From positions 36,194,980 through 36,258,979 of the forward strand of contig CM033392.1 of the NCBI GenBank assembly GCA_019426215.1: a stretch of DNA of 64,000 nucleotides, read 5' to 3'. Below are positions 11,935-22,106 of the stretch, one piece after another (the stretch's first letter is position 1; the number at the start of each line of letters is the position of its first letter). The notes beneath the pieces were generated by a model. It was not told the DNA's origin and did no database searches. It saw nothing but the letters and a program-made list of their open reading frames with translations. This DNA is from Buddleja alternifolia (lineage: Eukaryota; Streptophyta; Magnoliopsida; Lamiales; Scrophulariaceae). The translations under genes were made by a program, and so were the position numbers.

Positions 11935-12023
11935 CTGAGAGAATTTTTTGTTTTTATCCTAGCGTTAGAGACTTAGGAAACTAACGAGGAAAGGATAGAC
12001 TAATTTGCTTAGCAAATACTTAC
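11935..12023 (-). other. Intron 1 of env-like gene, copy A
   Basis: An 89-nt GT-AG intron: donor GTAAGTATTT, a CTAAC branch-like motif ~40 nt before the acceptor, acceptor TTCTCTCAG. Reading through meets a stop. The exon frames join only when it is removed (phase 1). Inferred from sequence, with no transcript seen. Confidence 0.68.
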
Positions 12024-13228
12024 CCTGAACATTAGGAAGCCTTTCAGATGGAGAAACGGCTTGAGGATCTGAGCTGATTTCGGGAACAGCGTCAGAGACG
12101 GAAGCACTCGCTGACTCTCTAAGCGCTGGATTTGTGGGAGCGCTAGAAGATACTGCGGGAGTGGGAGTAAGATACTTCTTCTTCCACTGCTGTCTCTTCT
12201 TCCTCAGGAACGAAAAAGAAAAACGCTGGAGGAGGAGAAGGAGACTTAGGCGAGGGAGAAGGAGAAGGGATCTTTTGTTTCTTTTTGGGTTCCGGCTTCT
12301 TCTTCTTCAGTTCAGGCTTTTGCTTCTTTGCGGGCTTGGATGTCTCAGCGACTTTGAGAATGATCTTTCTCTTAGGTCGCTTGACCACCACTTCTTCTAA
12401 TGATGATGATGAAGAAGACGCTTGATCTTCATCATCACTACGAACAACACGCTGATCTTTTGGAACCGCTGCTCCGCCAGGTTTCCGCGGGTTAAGAAGC
12501 TCGCTTATCATTTTCTTGCCATAAAACTTGGTCGCTGGGATCTTTTTCCCAGATGCTTGCGTATATCCGCTAGAGCAGAGAATACGACTTAGCAAAATCC
12601 CGTAAGGCTTGGGATTAACAGACTTAGCCATCGCTGCTTTGAAGCGATTGAACACGTAAAGAGACCAGTTAACTTTTAACTTGGTCAGGATGGCAACCAT
12701 CATCTTGTATTGAATGTTAGTGACTTTATCGAACGTCCCTTTTCTGCATTCAATAATCTTTGAACATATGTCAGCGAGGATGACATATTCGCCTTTCATA
12801 TCGTTCTTCTTGAAGTTGGGCTCGTAGGCGTTGTGAACATCTTCTTTCTTTATCACGTCCCAAACTTTGGTAGCATCGCCGAGATTTACACGTTCTACCT
12901 CAATGCCAGTATTAGGCAGAACAAGTAATGAAGAAACCAGAGAAGGAGTGAGGACAAAGGTCTCTTTTGCAGAGGGGAAGACGCAGGATATGGAGTTTCC
13001 GTCTTCAGAAATTTGACCATTGGAGAAAAAGTGGAGAGATTCTTCTTCAAAGTAGTTGAAAGTAGTAGTAAGCATGTCTTTCAAACCAGATTCTTGAACG
13101 AGTGGAAGAATCGTTCGAAGAGGGAAGTTCTGGTTATCAAAAAGATAGTCCCAGTTAACCAAAAATCCGGCGTTAACTGTAACTGGTTTAGTTGCTGTCT
13201 TGGAAGATTTTGAAATTTTGGGTGCCAT

Positions 13229-13948
13229 TGCTGAAAGTTGAAGCTTTTGAAGAAAATAGAGGGGTTTTTGCCTTTGGAGAGAAAAAGCTTTTACAGTAGG
13301 AAAGATTGGAAGTGATAAAGGTTTTCTGTAAAAGTCTTGGTGAGTTTAAATAGAAGGTGAAAGTAACTCCTCAATTGACAGATGAATGACACGTGTTCAG
13401 AGGTTAATGACAAAAGGAATCTGAACCGTGTACATTTAATTTCGGATGTCAAAAAGTGTGGTAAAGTAGGGTACTATAATATTTTTCGGATCCGCAGTTA
13501 ATTTGAAACAGTTCGATGTGATAGGCACGTGTGGGTAGTTGTCAAATCTGATCTTTTGGACTTATCCACACGTTATCTTTAGCGATGAAAACTATGCATG
13601 AAAGTTTTTTTTTAAATCGAGTTACTTAGCGTTAAAGTGGGAATCCTTTCAACGCTGAAGTCTTTTCATAAAATATTTCAATAAATGAATCAATCGCTTG
13701 GATTTATGAGAGACAACATTATTAGAGATTGATTTTGTCATGCATAAAAGATAAGAGCTAGTGATCAATGGTTAAGATTTTGAAAGTCACTTTTGATCAC
13801 AGTCGCTTGATACATTGAAGTAAGTACAATTTTAGAGTTCCCCCTAAAGTTGATGACTCATTTCAAATTTTTTGATAAACGCTTTAGACATAAACATAAA
13901 GTGGATTCCCCTTAAATTATATGTCTATTAAATATGATGCTTTATGAT
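13229..13948 (-). other. Pol/env-like spacer, copy A
   Basis: About 720 bp without a plausible ORF. On the minus strand it has internal PPT-like tracts near 13840-13850 (TTTAGGGGGAAC) and 13905-13915 (TTAAGGGGAATC), as at 376 and 436 in element P. It presumably also holds the leader or splice signals for env-like expression, but none could be fixed. Confidence 0.6.
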
Positions 13949-16900
13949 TTAAGCGTTTAAATCGATCATACCTAATTCACTTCTCAAAGTGAGAAAGCGT
14001 TGTTCGTTGAGCGCTTTTGTGAAGATATGTGCCAGTTGTTTGTCAGTTCCAATGAAGTGCATGGAGATATCTTTCTTTTGAACATGGTCACGCAAGAAAT
14101 GGTATCTAATGTCAATGTGTTTGGTTCTAGAATGAAGAACAGGATTTTGGGTCATAGCTAAAGCACTTTGGTTATCACAATGGATTGGGGTAGGACCTAG
14201 GATTATTCCATAATCTCTAAGTTGTTGCCTCATCCAAAGGATTTGTGCACAACAGCTTCCAGCGGCTACATATTCTGCCTCAGCGGTAGAAGTCGCTATG
14301 GATTGTTGTTTCTTACTATGCCACGAAACTAGTCTATTACCTAGAAATTGACATGTACCACTAGAACTTTTTCTATCTATTTTGCATCCTGCAAAATCTG
14401 CATCTGAATAACCAATTAGTTCAAAAGAAGAATCCTGTGGATACCATAAGCCCACATTTTGTGTGCCTTTTAGGTACTTAAGGATCTTCTTGGTAGCAAT
14501 TAAATGTGATTCTCTAGGATCAGATTGAAAACGTGCACACATGCATACCGAAAACATAATATCAGGTCTACTAGCGGTAAGATAAAGAAGTGATCCAATA
14601 ATACCCCTATAGTTAGTGATATCAATTTTCTTCCCACTTTCATCTTTATCTAACTTAAGCGTCTGGCTCATTGGAATTTTTGAAGATGATGCATTTTCCA
14701 TACCAAATTTCTTAATCATATCTCTAGTATATTTAGCTTGGTTTATAAATATTCCATTAGGGAGTTGCTTAACTTGTAATCCTAAGAAGAAAGTTAATTC
14801 ACCCATCATGCTCATTTCAAATTGATCTTGCATCATTTTCGAAAATTTCTCACACAGTCGCTTATTAGTAGAACCAAATATAATATCATCAACATAGATT
14901 TGGACTAAGAGAATATCTTTATTATGGGTAATTTTAAATAACGTTGTGTCAACGCTGCCTTTTGAAAAACCTTTACCTATAAGGAAGATAGAGAGAGTGT
15001 CATACCATGCTCTTGGTGCTTGTTTAAGGCCATAGAGTGCCTTATCCAGTTTGTAAACCATACTTTTGCCATGGTTGTTGATGAATCCTGGTGGTTGCTC
15101 CACATAGACTTCTTCTTGGAGTTTACCATTCAAGAATGCACTCTTCACGTCCATTTGGTATACTGTGAACTTGTTGAATGCGGCAAACGCTAGGAACATC
15201 CTAATTGCTTCAAGACGGGCTGCTGGGGCATACGTTTCATCAAAGTCAATACCTTCTTCTTGACAATAACCCTGAGCGACTAATCTAGCTTTGTTTCTTA
15301 TAACAATGCCATCTTCATCCATTTTGTTCCTAAAAACCCATCTCGTTCCAATAACTCCTTGGTGAGTTGGTCTTGGTACTAGCGTCCAAACCTTGCTTCT
15401 TTCAAATTGGTTAAGCTCTTCTTGCATTGCTTCTACCCAACTTGAATCATTAAGCGCTTCATCCACTTTCTTTGGTTCCATTTGAGATAGGAAACTTGCG
15501 AACATGGCCTCATTAAATGTAGTGGACCTAGTTCTAACAGGTGCTTCAATATCTCCAATTACAAGCTCTGGTGGATGATCTCTAAGCCATTTACGGTCTG
15601 GTTGGAATGGGTTAAGAGACTCTTGGTTGTTAATCGCTTGATTCTCATTTGTCTCTTGCGTAGACGCTGCATCATTCACAGTTCCAATCTGCTCTTGATA
15701 ATCATTCTCTTCATGATCATCAGCGATTCTGACATTATTATTTTTGTTAACCTCACGAGTATCCTTGGAAGGAAGTACATGAATCCCATCATCCTCGTCA
15801 TCACTATCATCACTAAGGTTGATTTGCGATGCTTGTTGGGAGAGATCTTCAATTCCTACATCATCAGGAATAACCTTACTCGGTTCTTGGTTAGCATCAT
15901 CAAACACAACATGAATGGATTCTTCAACCTTCGATTTGATCTTATTTAAGATGCGAAAACTCTTTCCATTCTTGGCATAGCCTAGAAAGATTCCCTCATC
16001 TGCTTTAGGATCAAATGTCTTTAGGCTGTGAGATCCATTGTTATGAATGAAACATTTAGAACCAAATACATGAAAGTATGAAACCTTACGCTTACGTCCC
16101 TTCCACAACTCATATGGAGTCTTCTCATGTTGCTTGTTAATCATACACCGGTTCTGAGTGTAGCAAGCGGTGTTGATGGCTTCGGCCCAAAACCTTTGAG
16201 GCAGCTTGGACTCTGCTAACATCGTCCTTGCGGCCTCTTTAAGCGTTCTGTTCCGTCGCTCAGCAACTCCATTCTGTTGAGGTGTTCTAGGAGCAGAATA
16301 CTCATGAAGTATTCCTAAATCTATACAAAACTTCTCAACAACTTGGTTAGTAAATTCAGTTCCTCTATCGCTTCTAATTCTTGTCACTTTTAGATCTTTT
16401 GAATTTTGCAATTGACGAATTAGCGCTGTGAGCTTGACACTGGTTTCATCTTTGGTTGCTAGAAATTCTACCCATGTATAGCGAGAGAAATCATCAACTA
16501 TTACTAGCGAGTACTTTTTACCACTAACACTAATGATTTGAATAGGTCCAAATAAATCTAAATGCAATAGTTCAAGAACTCTAGAAGTAGATAGACATGG
16601 TTTCTTTTTTAAAGATGACTTAACTTGTTTACCCATTTGACATGCATCACATAAGCGATTCTTTTGAAAGGAACCTTTAGGTAATCCCTCTACAAGATTT
16701 AGCGATATTAACTGAGAGATTGCCTTGAAATTGAGGTGATTCATTTTTCTATGCCATAACCAACCCAATTCATTTTGACTTTTAGCAACAAAGCACGTGG
16801 AGTTGTTATCAACTGTAGAATCCCAATCTACTAAATACACATTGTTTGTTATTTTTCCTCTTAATTTAGTAGACTTAGTCTTAGCGTCGTTAACATAGCA

Positions 16901-17188
16901 GAAGTCGCTTGAATATTTTACTTCAAAGCCTTTATCACAAAATTGACTAATGCTTAACAGGTTATGCTTAAGACCCTCAACATAATAAACATCACTAATC
17001 ATGATGTTCCCCCTATGCATGATACCTATACCTTTTGTTTTACCTTTTGAGTTATCACCGAATATAACTTGAGGACCGTTGGTAGCTTGATAGTAGAATA
17101 GAAGATTCTTGGAACCAGTCATGTGTCTTGACGATCCACTATCAAAGTACCAAACTGAAGTATCGGTGCTGGCTCTAGGTACCTGCAT
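13949..17188 (-). CDS. pol: Ty1/copia pol polyprotein (protease-integrase-RT-RNase H), intact
   Basis: One open frame of 1079 aa. The protease motif DSGSS is at residues 16-20. The pre-integrase HHCC zinc site (HRKMNH ... CDACQ) lies at ~144-184. The integrase core has Asp ~211 (HLDLFG), Asp ~274 (SDRGTEF) and Glu ~309 (AERRNRT). Reverse transcriptase has YVDD at ~765-768. RNase H starts near SDADF at ~928, and the C-terminus is MIDLNA. All catalytic residues are present. The protein copies element RNA into DNA and integrates it. Its ATG lies 13 nt after the gag stop, in the +1 frame relative to gag. The tail reads LAHIFTKAL where LADIFTK is usual. Coding capacity is complete, but gag in this copy is broken. 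Confidence 0.96.
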   Translation of the reverse strand: MQVPRASTDTSVWYFDSGSSRHMTGSKNLLFYYQATNGPQVIFGDNSKGKTKGIGIMHRGNIMISDVYYVEGLKHNLLSISQFCDKGFEVKYSSDFCYVNDAKTKSTKLRGKITNNVYLVDWDSTVDNNSTCFVAKSQNELGWLWHRKMNHLNFKAISQLISLNLVEGLPKGSFQKNRLCDACQMGKQVKSSLKKKPCLSTSRVLELLHLDLFGPIQIISVSGKKYSLVIVDDFSRYTWVEFLATKDETSVKLTALIRQLQNSKDLKVTRIRSDRGTEFTNQVVEKFCIDLGILHEYSAPRTPQQNGVAERRNRTLKEAARTMLAESKLPQRFWAEAINTACYTQNRCMINKQHEKTPYELWKGRKRKVSYFHVFGSKCFIHNNGSHSLKTFDPKADEGIFLGYAKNGKSFRILNKIKSKVEESIHVVFDDANQEPSKVIPDDVGIEDLSQQASQINLSDDSDDEDDGIHVLPSKDTREVNKNNNVRIADDHEENDYQEQIGTVNDAASTQETNENQAINNQESLNPFQPDRKWLRDHPPELVIGDIEAPVRTRSTTFNEAMFASFLSQMEPKKVDEALNDSSWVEAMQEELNQFERSKVWTLVPRPTHQGVIGTRWVFRNKMDEDGIVIRNKARLVAQGYCQEEGIDFDETYAPAARLEAIRMFLAFAAFNKFTVYQMDVKSAFLNGKLQEEVYVEQPPGFINNHGKSMVYKLDKALYGLKQAPRAWYDTLSIFLIGKGFSKGSVDTTLFKITHNKDILLVQIYVDDIIFGSTNKRLCEKFSKMMQDQFEMSMMGELTFFLGLQVKQLPNGIFINQAKYTRDMIKKFGMENASSSKIPMSQTLKLDKDESGKKIDITNYRGIIGSLLYLTASRPDIMFSVCMCARFQSDPRESHLIATKKILKYLKGTQNVGLWYPQDSSFELIGYSDADFAGCKIDRKSSSGTCQFLGNRLVSWHSKKQQSIATSTAEAEYVAAGSCCAQILWMRQQLRDYGIILGPTPIHCDNQSALAMTQNPVLHSRTKHIDIRYHFLRDHVQKKDISMHFIGTDKQLAHIFTKALNEQRFLTLRSELGMIDLNA

Positions 17189-17201
17189 TTAAAGGACAAT
17201 T

Positions 17202-19417
17202 CTAATTCTTCTTAGGTACCCATGTTGTTTTGGGTCCTTCAGCGTTAGTAACCTTGGTTTGAATTAGAACTTTAGGAACCCATATTTGCCTGGTCTTCAT
17301 TGTAGGAATACTGGCCTTCTTGGGTTTCACATTGTGTTGTGTGTGCTTTTTGTTCACCTTGTGCTGTGTGTGCTTTTTGGGTGTGTAATAATATCCTCGA
17401 TTATATATAATAGTCATATCATCATAGTATTGATGATATGATTTTGACTGTCTTGGATATTGACGCTGGTAAGTCCTTGGCGCTGGCTTGGGTTGCACTT
17501 TTGGTGTTTGACGCTTAGCGCTTGATTCACAGTGATTAGACTTGTCCTTGACTTTTTGAGCGTTTGGATGAGTTTGTCTTTGTGAATCATTTGCCTTAGC
17601 CTTACCCTTGCCTGAGTCAGCTTTGGCTTTCTCATTTGGCCTCGTACCATTGTCGCTAGGTTCACTTAGCGTTTGACTCTGTGAACTTTTCTCAACAAAG
17701 ATAACACCCTTTCCTTTGTTGTTTGCCATAGCATTGGATTTATTTGGTTGTTTACCGAATTTATTGCATCCTAAACCGGACTTTTCACCAAATAATCTAG
17801 TTACCTTAGTTACATTATCCAACTTTCTAGAAGCTTTTGATAATGATGAGATAAGCTGCTCTGATTTAGCAAGTTTAGCGATCAAATCAGCTTCTCTTTT
17901 GACTATTATATCAAGATCGCTTTTTAACTGAATAACTTCACTCTCAAGTGATTTGTTCTTCTCAATGCACTGTTTCTGAACTTGCAACTCGGCTTTGAGT
18001 GTTACTTTATCACTTTTGAGCGACGAAATAATAGCGAGATCGTTTTGATATATTTTGGCGGCCTCTTGACAATCTTTATAATATTCTTTAACTTTGTCAA
18101 GTAATTCATCATAAGAGAGAGGATGATATAATTCATTGGTTACCTCTGGTAGCGAGTCGTCAGACGCTTCATCATCTCTTGCCATGAGACAAATCAATGC
18201 TGAGTCGCTTGTAGGCTCATCATCACTACTTTCGTCTGATGATTCCAAATCCTCTTCAGGTGCGGAGAATGGTTCAGATTCCGCTAGCAGACCTTGTTGC
18301 GAAGGTTGCTCCTGAATTGGTTTCTATCCGCATAGTCTTGCCTTGAGGGCTTTGACACATTTGGATAAGGGCAATTTACCTGGTAGTGCCCTGGTTTCCT
18401 GCAATTATAACACAAATAGTTTTCATTTTTTGTTCAGCAGTTAATCGCTTTGAGACTACTGGTGCTGAGAGATTCTGAGTGGGGGATGGAGGCGCTTGGT
18501 ATGGAACTGGCGCTACTGGTTGAGGTGCAGAGTACACTGGCGCTTGATACTGAGGCGCTGGTGCTGGAGGAGGAGTTTGAAATGAATTCTGTCCAATAGG
18601 AGTTCTCTCCTCGTATCGTAGAAATTCTTGAACTTCTTTACCAATAAGGCCATTTCCTTTTCTTCTTTGACTCAACCGGTTTGACCTCAATAACCGCTTT
18701 TCCCTTATTTTTGGTGGTAGCGATTAAAGCTCCTGATTCAATCGCTGAAGTCGATGTGTCGCTGACTTCACCTAATCGAACTCAAATGCCTTTAACTCTG
18801 AAAAGACATGCTCTGGGTAAGTGTCTCCAATGTTTGTGATTCTCTCATAGCAACAGTCTTAATAAATACTTGCTTGGAAGACTTCTGAAAATCTTGTTGA
18901 CCATTTCCTTGTTGGTCAATTCCTTGTCTAATGACGCTAACTCGGTAATGAGCAAAGTAAACCTTGCGTCTAGTTGTTCTAGCGTCTCATTGGGCTGCAT
19001 TTTGAAATGCTCGAATCTTTGCATGGCTATGGAGAGCTTGTTCTCCTTCATTTGTGCTGAACCTTCACACACAATAGCCAATTTATCCCATATTTCTTTG
19101 GATGTCTTACATTGCTTTATCTTGTTGAACAATGCATCGTTATCTCCTAAGCTGAGTAAAGTGCACTTCGTCCAACATTATCTAGATTCGCTCTTTTCGA
19201 TCATCTGGCGTCCAGTCTAGTTTATTTTTCTCGACATATCCATCGGAGTGGCTTCATCGGCTCCAGGTGCTCGAGTTCTCACTTGCATGATTTTGATGGG
19301 GCCATCTGTAATAACATCACACATTTCATTATCACATGAGCATAAGTATGCGAATGCTCTAAGTTTCCACGAATCATAATTTGATTCTACCAACTTAGGC
19401 ATTTTGTTAAAAGCCAT
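17202..19417 (-). pseudogene. gag: Sirevirus gag, frameshifted (S copy A)
   Basis: Gag from ATG 19417 (MAFNKMPKLVES) to the stop at 17202-17204 (TTWVPKKN). The C-terminal 348 codons (17202-18248) are open and include an acidic ESSDES stretch, a coiled-coil region and a Lys/Gln-rich tail. The capsid and zinc-knuckle part (18249-19417) is split into fragments by ten or more 1-base deletions compared with copy B, for example near 18297, 18416, 18780 and 19160. No stop-type decay accompanies them, so they look like sequence errors near a contig end rather than age. The product would be the structural capsid and nucleocapsid protein. Confidence 0.88.
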
Positions 19418-19495
19418 AATGATATGTTTGATAAAAAGATTTAAAGCGATTAAAGCAAGCAGTTACGCTCGGAAACGCTTAGGTTTCTACTTCAA

Positions 19496-19509
19496 CCGCT
19501 CTGATACCA
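19496..19509 (-). promoter_or_regulatory. tRNA primer-binding site of S copy A
   Basis: TGGTATCAGAGCGG on the minus strand, two bases after the 5' LTR end. It is complementary to the 3' end of initiator Met-tRNA, the usual plant copia primer for minus-strand DNA synthesis. Confidence 0.92.
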
Positions 19510-19511
19510 CT

Positions 19512-20490
19512 TGGTGGTCCCAAGTGGCATACGAAAGGTCTAGAAGGGGGGTTGAATAGACCCTGAAGTCTTTTTCGACTTCACAAAATTTTCGTATCAC
19601 TTTAGAAATTTGAACGCTTGGAAAAACTGAGCGCTTGGGTCAGACGCTTCAGAATATTTAACTTAGACTTAGTGATTTTCAGCAGTTTACCAAAGTAGGG
19701 CAACGCTTAGATCGCTTAATCAGGTTAGCAAACAGCGGAAATAATGTTTGCGTTCTTTTAGTTGAATTAGTCGCTTTTTGCAATTCACTTGTCTTTTTCA
19801 TAATATATGAAGTGAATAATATAAGACAATAAAAAATGACACAAGATTTGTAAGGCTCACTCAGAAAACTGCCTGAAAGGTTCAACAACTTTTTCTCACT
19901 CAGATGAAAGGTTGGGTTTATCACTAGGGTTTTGTTTGTTTTAAGAAGATCAAACACTTGGAATATCTCAGTTGGCTTTTGGTTTCTTTTCTTTTTGGAA
20001 GATATTTGAGATATTTGTGACTGTCTGGAATGTAGATGGAAAGCTTGAAAGGTTTTGGCTATGAAATTTCTAAGCTTTTTCCAGAAAGAATGTACGTGGG
20101 ATTTTTGGCAATAATTTCTCGTATATTCTTGAGTTGTTCTCCTATTTTTTTATTTTCTGGAGTAAGGAATTTATAGGCAATTTCTTGGGATCTGTCCGTT
20201 GGACACATGTAGGAGCGTGCCTTTCACGTAGCGCGTGATTGTACCTAAAATCTGACATTCCTGAAAATTTCGCTGGAACCGATTTGGACGGGAGCAGCTA
20301 CAAACTTTGAAAGTTCTGACAGTCTGGTCAAAAGGAGGCTTGGTCCACAAGTCACAGTAGCTTATCACATTTAATGCTCTTATCAGGCATTTAATGCAAT
20401 TTGATTTATGTTCCCGTTTGGAAATAACTGCCCGTTGCATGATTGCATTTAAGAAGTCCTTTATGACTGAGGAATTTTATTTCAGGTGAA
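19512..20490 (-). repeat. 5' LTR of S copy A, partial (LTR C)
   Basis: Starts next to the PBS and runs into the N gap before its far end. It lacks the 183-bp segment present in LTR B; the joint near 19858 retains one CTCACT, exactly as in LTR E. Many small indels relative to LTR E. Confidence 0.9.
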
Positions 20491-20590
20491 NNNNNNNNNN
20501 NNNNNNNNNNNNNNNNNNNNNNNNNNNNNNNNNNNNNNNNNNNNNNNNNNNNNNNNNNNNNNNNNNNNNNNNNNNNNNNNNNNNNNNNNN
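20491..20590. other. Assembly gap of 100 N
   Basis: Exactly 100 N, the conventional size for a scaffold join of unknown length. It lies between two partial or complete LTRs of the same family. Confidence 0.98.
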
Positions 20591-22091
20591 GGGTGGTCCC
20601 AAGTGGCATACGGAAGGGTCTAGAAGGGGGGGTGAATAGACCCTGAAGTCTTTTTCGACTTCACAAAATTTTCGTATCACTTTAGAAATTTGAACGCTTG
20701 GAAAAAACTGAGCGCTTGGTCAGACGCTTCAGAATAGTTAACTTAGACTTAGTGATTTCAGCAGTTTACCAAAGTAGGGCAACGCTTAGATCGCTTAATC
20801 AGGGTTAGCACAGCGGAAATAATGTTTAGCGTTCTTTTAGTTGAATTAATCGCTTTGCAATTTTACTTGTCTTTTCAGAATAATATGAAGTGAATAATAT
20901 AAGACAATAAAATAAATGACACAATAATTTGTAAGGTTCACTGGGTGATGTAATCCCAGCTACGTCCTTCTTCTCCTTTTTCACTTGGAGGAAATTACTA
21001 TGATGATTATCAAAGGATCACACAGAAACTTCTACAAAATAGTAATGGATGAAAATGATCTTGGGCTCCTTGATCACACAGACTTCAGCACCAATGAAGA
21101 TCGTCTTCTTCAAGCTTCTCTCACTCAGAAATACTGCCTGAAAGGTTTCAACAACTTTTCTCACTCAGATGAAAGGTTGAGGTTTATCACTAGGTTTGTT
21201 TGTTTTAAAGAAGATCAAACAACTTGGAATATCTCAGTTGGAGTTTGGATTTCTTCTTTGGAAGATATTTGAGATATTTGTGACTGTCTGGAATGTAGAT
21301 GGAAAGCTTGAAAGGTTTTGGCTATGAAATTCTAAGCTTTTTCCAGAAAGAATGTACGTAGGATTTTTGGCAATAATTTCTCGTATATTCTTGATGTTGT
21401 TCTCCTTTTTTTTGATTTTCTGGAGTAAGGTATTTATAGGCAATTTCTTGGGATCTGTCCGTTGGACACATGTAGGAGCGTGCCTTTCACGTAGCGCGTG
21501 ATTGTACCTAAAATCTGACATTCCTGAAAATTCGCTGGAACCGATTGGACGGGAGCAGCTAAAACTTTGAAAGTTCTGACAGTCTGGTCAAAAGGAGGCT
21601 TGTCCACAAGTCACAGTAGCTTATCACATTTAATGCTCTTATCAGGCATTTAATGCAATTTGAATTTATTTCCCGTTGGAAATAAATGCCCGTTGAATGA
21701 TTGCATTTAAGTCCTTTATGACTTGAGGATTTATTTCAGGTGAATCTTCTATAAGTCGCTTGAGTATTTGAACGCTTGATTCATGAATCCTGAACTGCGG
21801 TCTCTTAGCGTTTGACAGGCGCTAAGAAGGAATCTTCATCTTCGGTTGACTTCAGACGCTGGTCTTCAACTTCTTCTCAAATAGACTCACCTAGAATTCT
21901 ATTATTGATTCAGTCGCTAAGACTTAGTCTAAAATCTATGAGGATAAAAATTACAAGCCTAAACAAAATTACAAACTCTTTAAACGCTTTATACAATGAT
22001 CTATGAAAGCATAAACTTACATTTTATTTGGGGTCTAACATTGAATCCTATCTTGTCATCATCAAAACATCTAACATGAAATTTCCTAACA
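20591..22091 (-). repeat. 3' LTR of S copy B (LTR D)
   Basis: About 1501 bp, starting one or two bases after the gap at the LTR terminus. It carries the 183-bp segment missing from LTRs C and E. The terminal hairpins are GGGTCTA/TAGACCC (20616-20622, 20637-20643) and GAAGTC/GACTTC (20645-20650, 20657-20662). Confidence 0.93.
21431..21438 (-). promoter_or_regulatory. TATA box of LTR D
   Basis: TATAAATA on the minus strand ~655 nt into the LTR. Confidence 0.6.
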
Positions 22092-22106
22092 ATTTCCCCC
22101 TTTTTG
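22092..22106 (-). promoter_or_regulatory. Polypurine tract of S copy B
   Basis: AAAAAGGGGGAAAT next to LTR D. It is looped out by arms 22052-22067 and 22102-22117. Confidence 0.88.

Larger units (their letters stand above)
8938..13228 (-). pseudogene. Sirevirus env-like gene, three exons (S copy A)
   Basis: Large gene downstream of pol, starting ATG 13228 (MAPKISKSS) and ending TAA at 8938-8940 (KRQKK). Exon 1 is 13228-12024, exon 2 is 11934-11755 and exon 3 is 11672-8938; donors are CAGG/GTAAG and acceptors CAG and TAG. Both introns are phase 1 and exon 2 is 180 nt. Exon 1 encodes a domain resembling the plant Transposase_32-type protein, then Lys-rich and Ser/Pro-rich tracts. Exon 3 has a conserved middle region, an acidic SDSD linker and a Leu heptad coiled coil. 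No signal peptide or membrane span is visible. Breaks: a frame change near 12150-12180 at the end of exon 1, others near 11390 and 10380, and TGA at 9096 for Trp. By position it is env-like; function is unproven. Confidence 0.8.
7200..20490 (-). mobile_element. Sirevirus element S, copy A (Ty1/copia)
   Basis: A near-complete LTR retrotransposon on the minus strand. It has a 5' LTR (19512-20490, cut by the gap), PBS, gag, pol, spacer, env-like gene, PPT and 3' LTR (7200-8704). Gag/pol frame layout, the large downstream ORF and ~1.5-kb LTRs place it in the Sirevirus lineage of Ty1/copia. Copy B (20591-34223) is nearly identical. Copy A has an intact pol but many 1-base deletions in gag and the 5' LTR near the gap. 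It may not be an independent genomic copy. Confidence 0.93.

Noticed and set aside
12134..12400. 88-codon Arg/Leu-rich plus-strand ORF (also 25519-25785)
   Set aside because: Antisense shadow of the Lys/Pro/Ser low-complexity part of env-like exon 1.
15575..15949. 124-codon hydrophobic plus-strand ORF (also 28955-29329), looking like a membrane protein
   Set aside because: It is the complement of the acidic Asp/Glu/Asn-rich linker of pol, whose reverse frame yields Ile/Leu codons.
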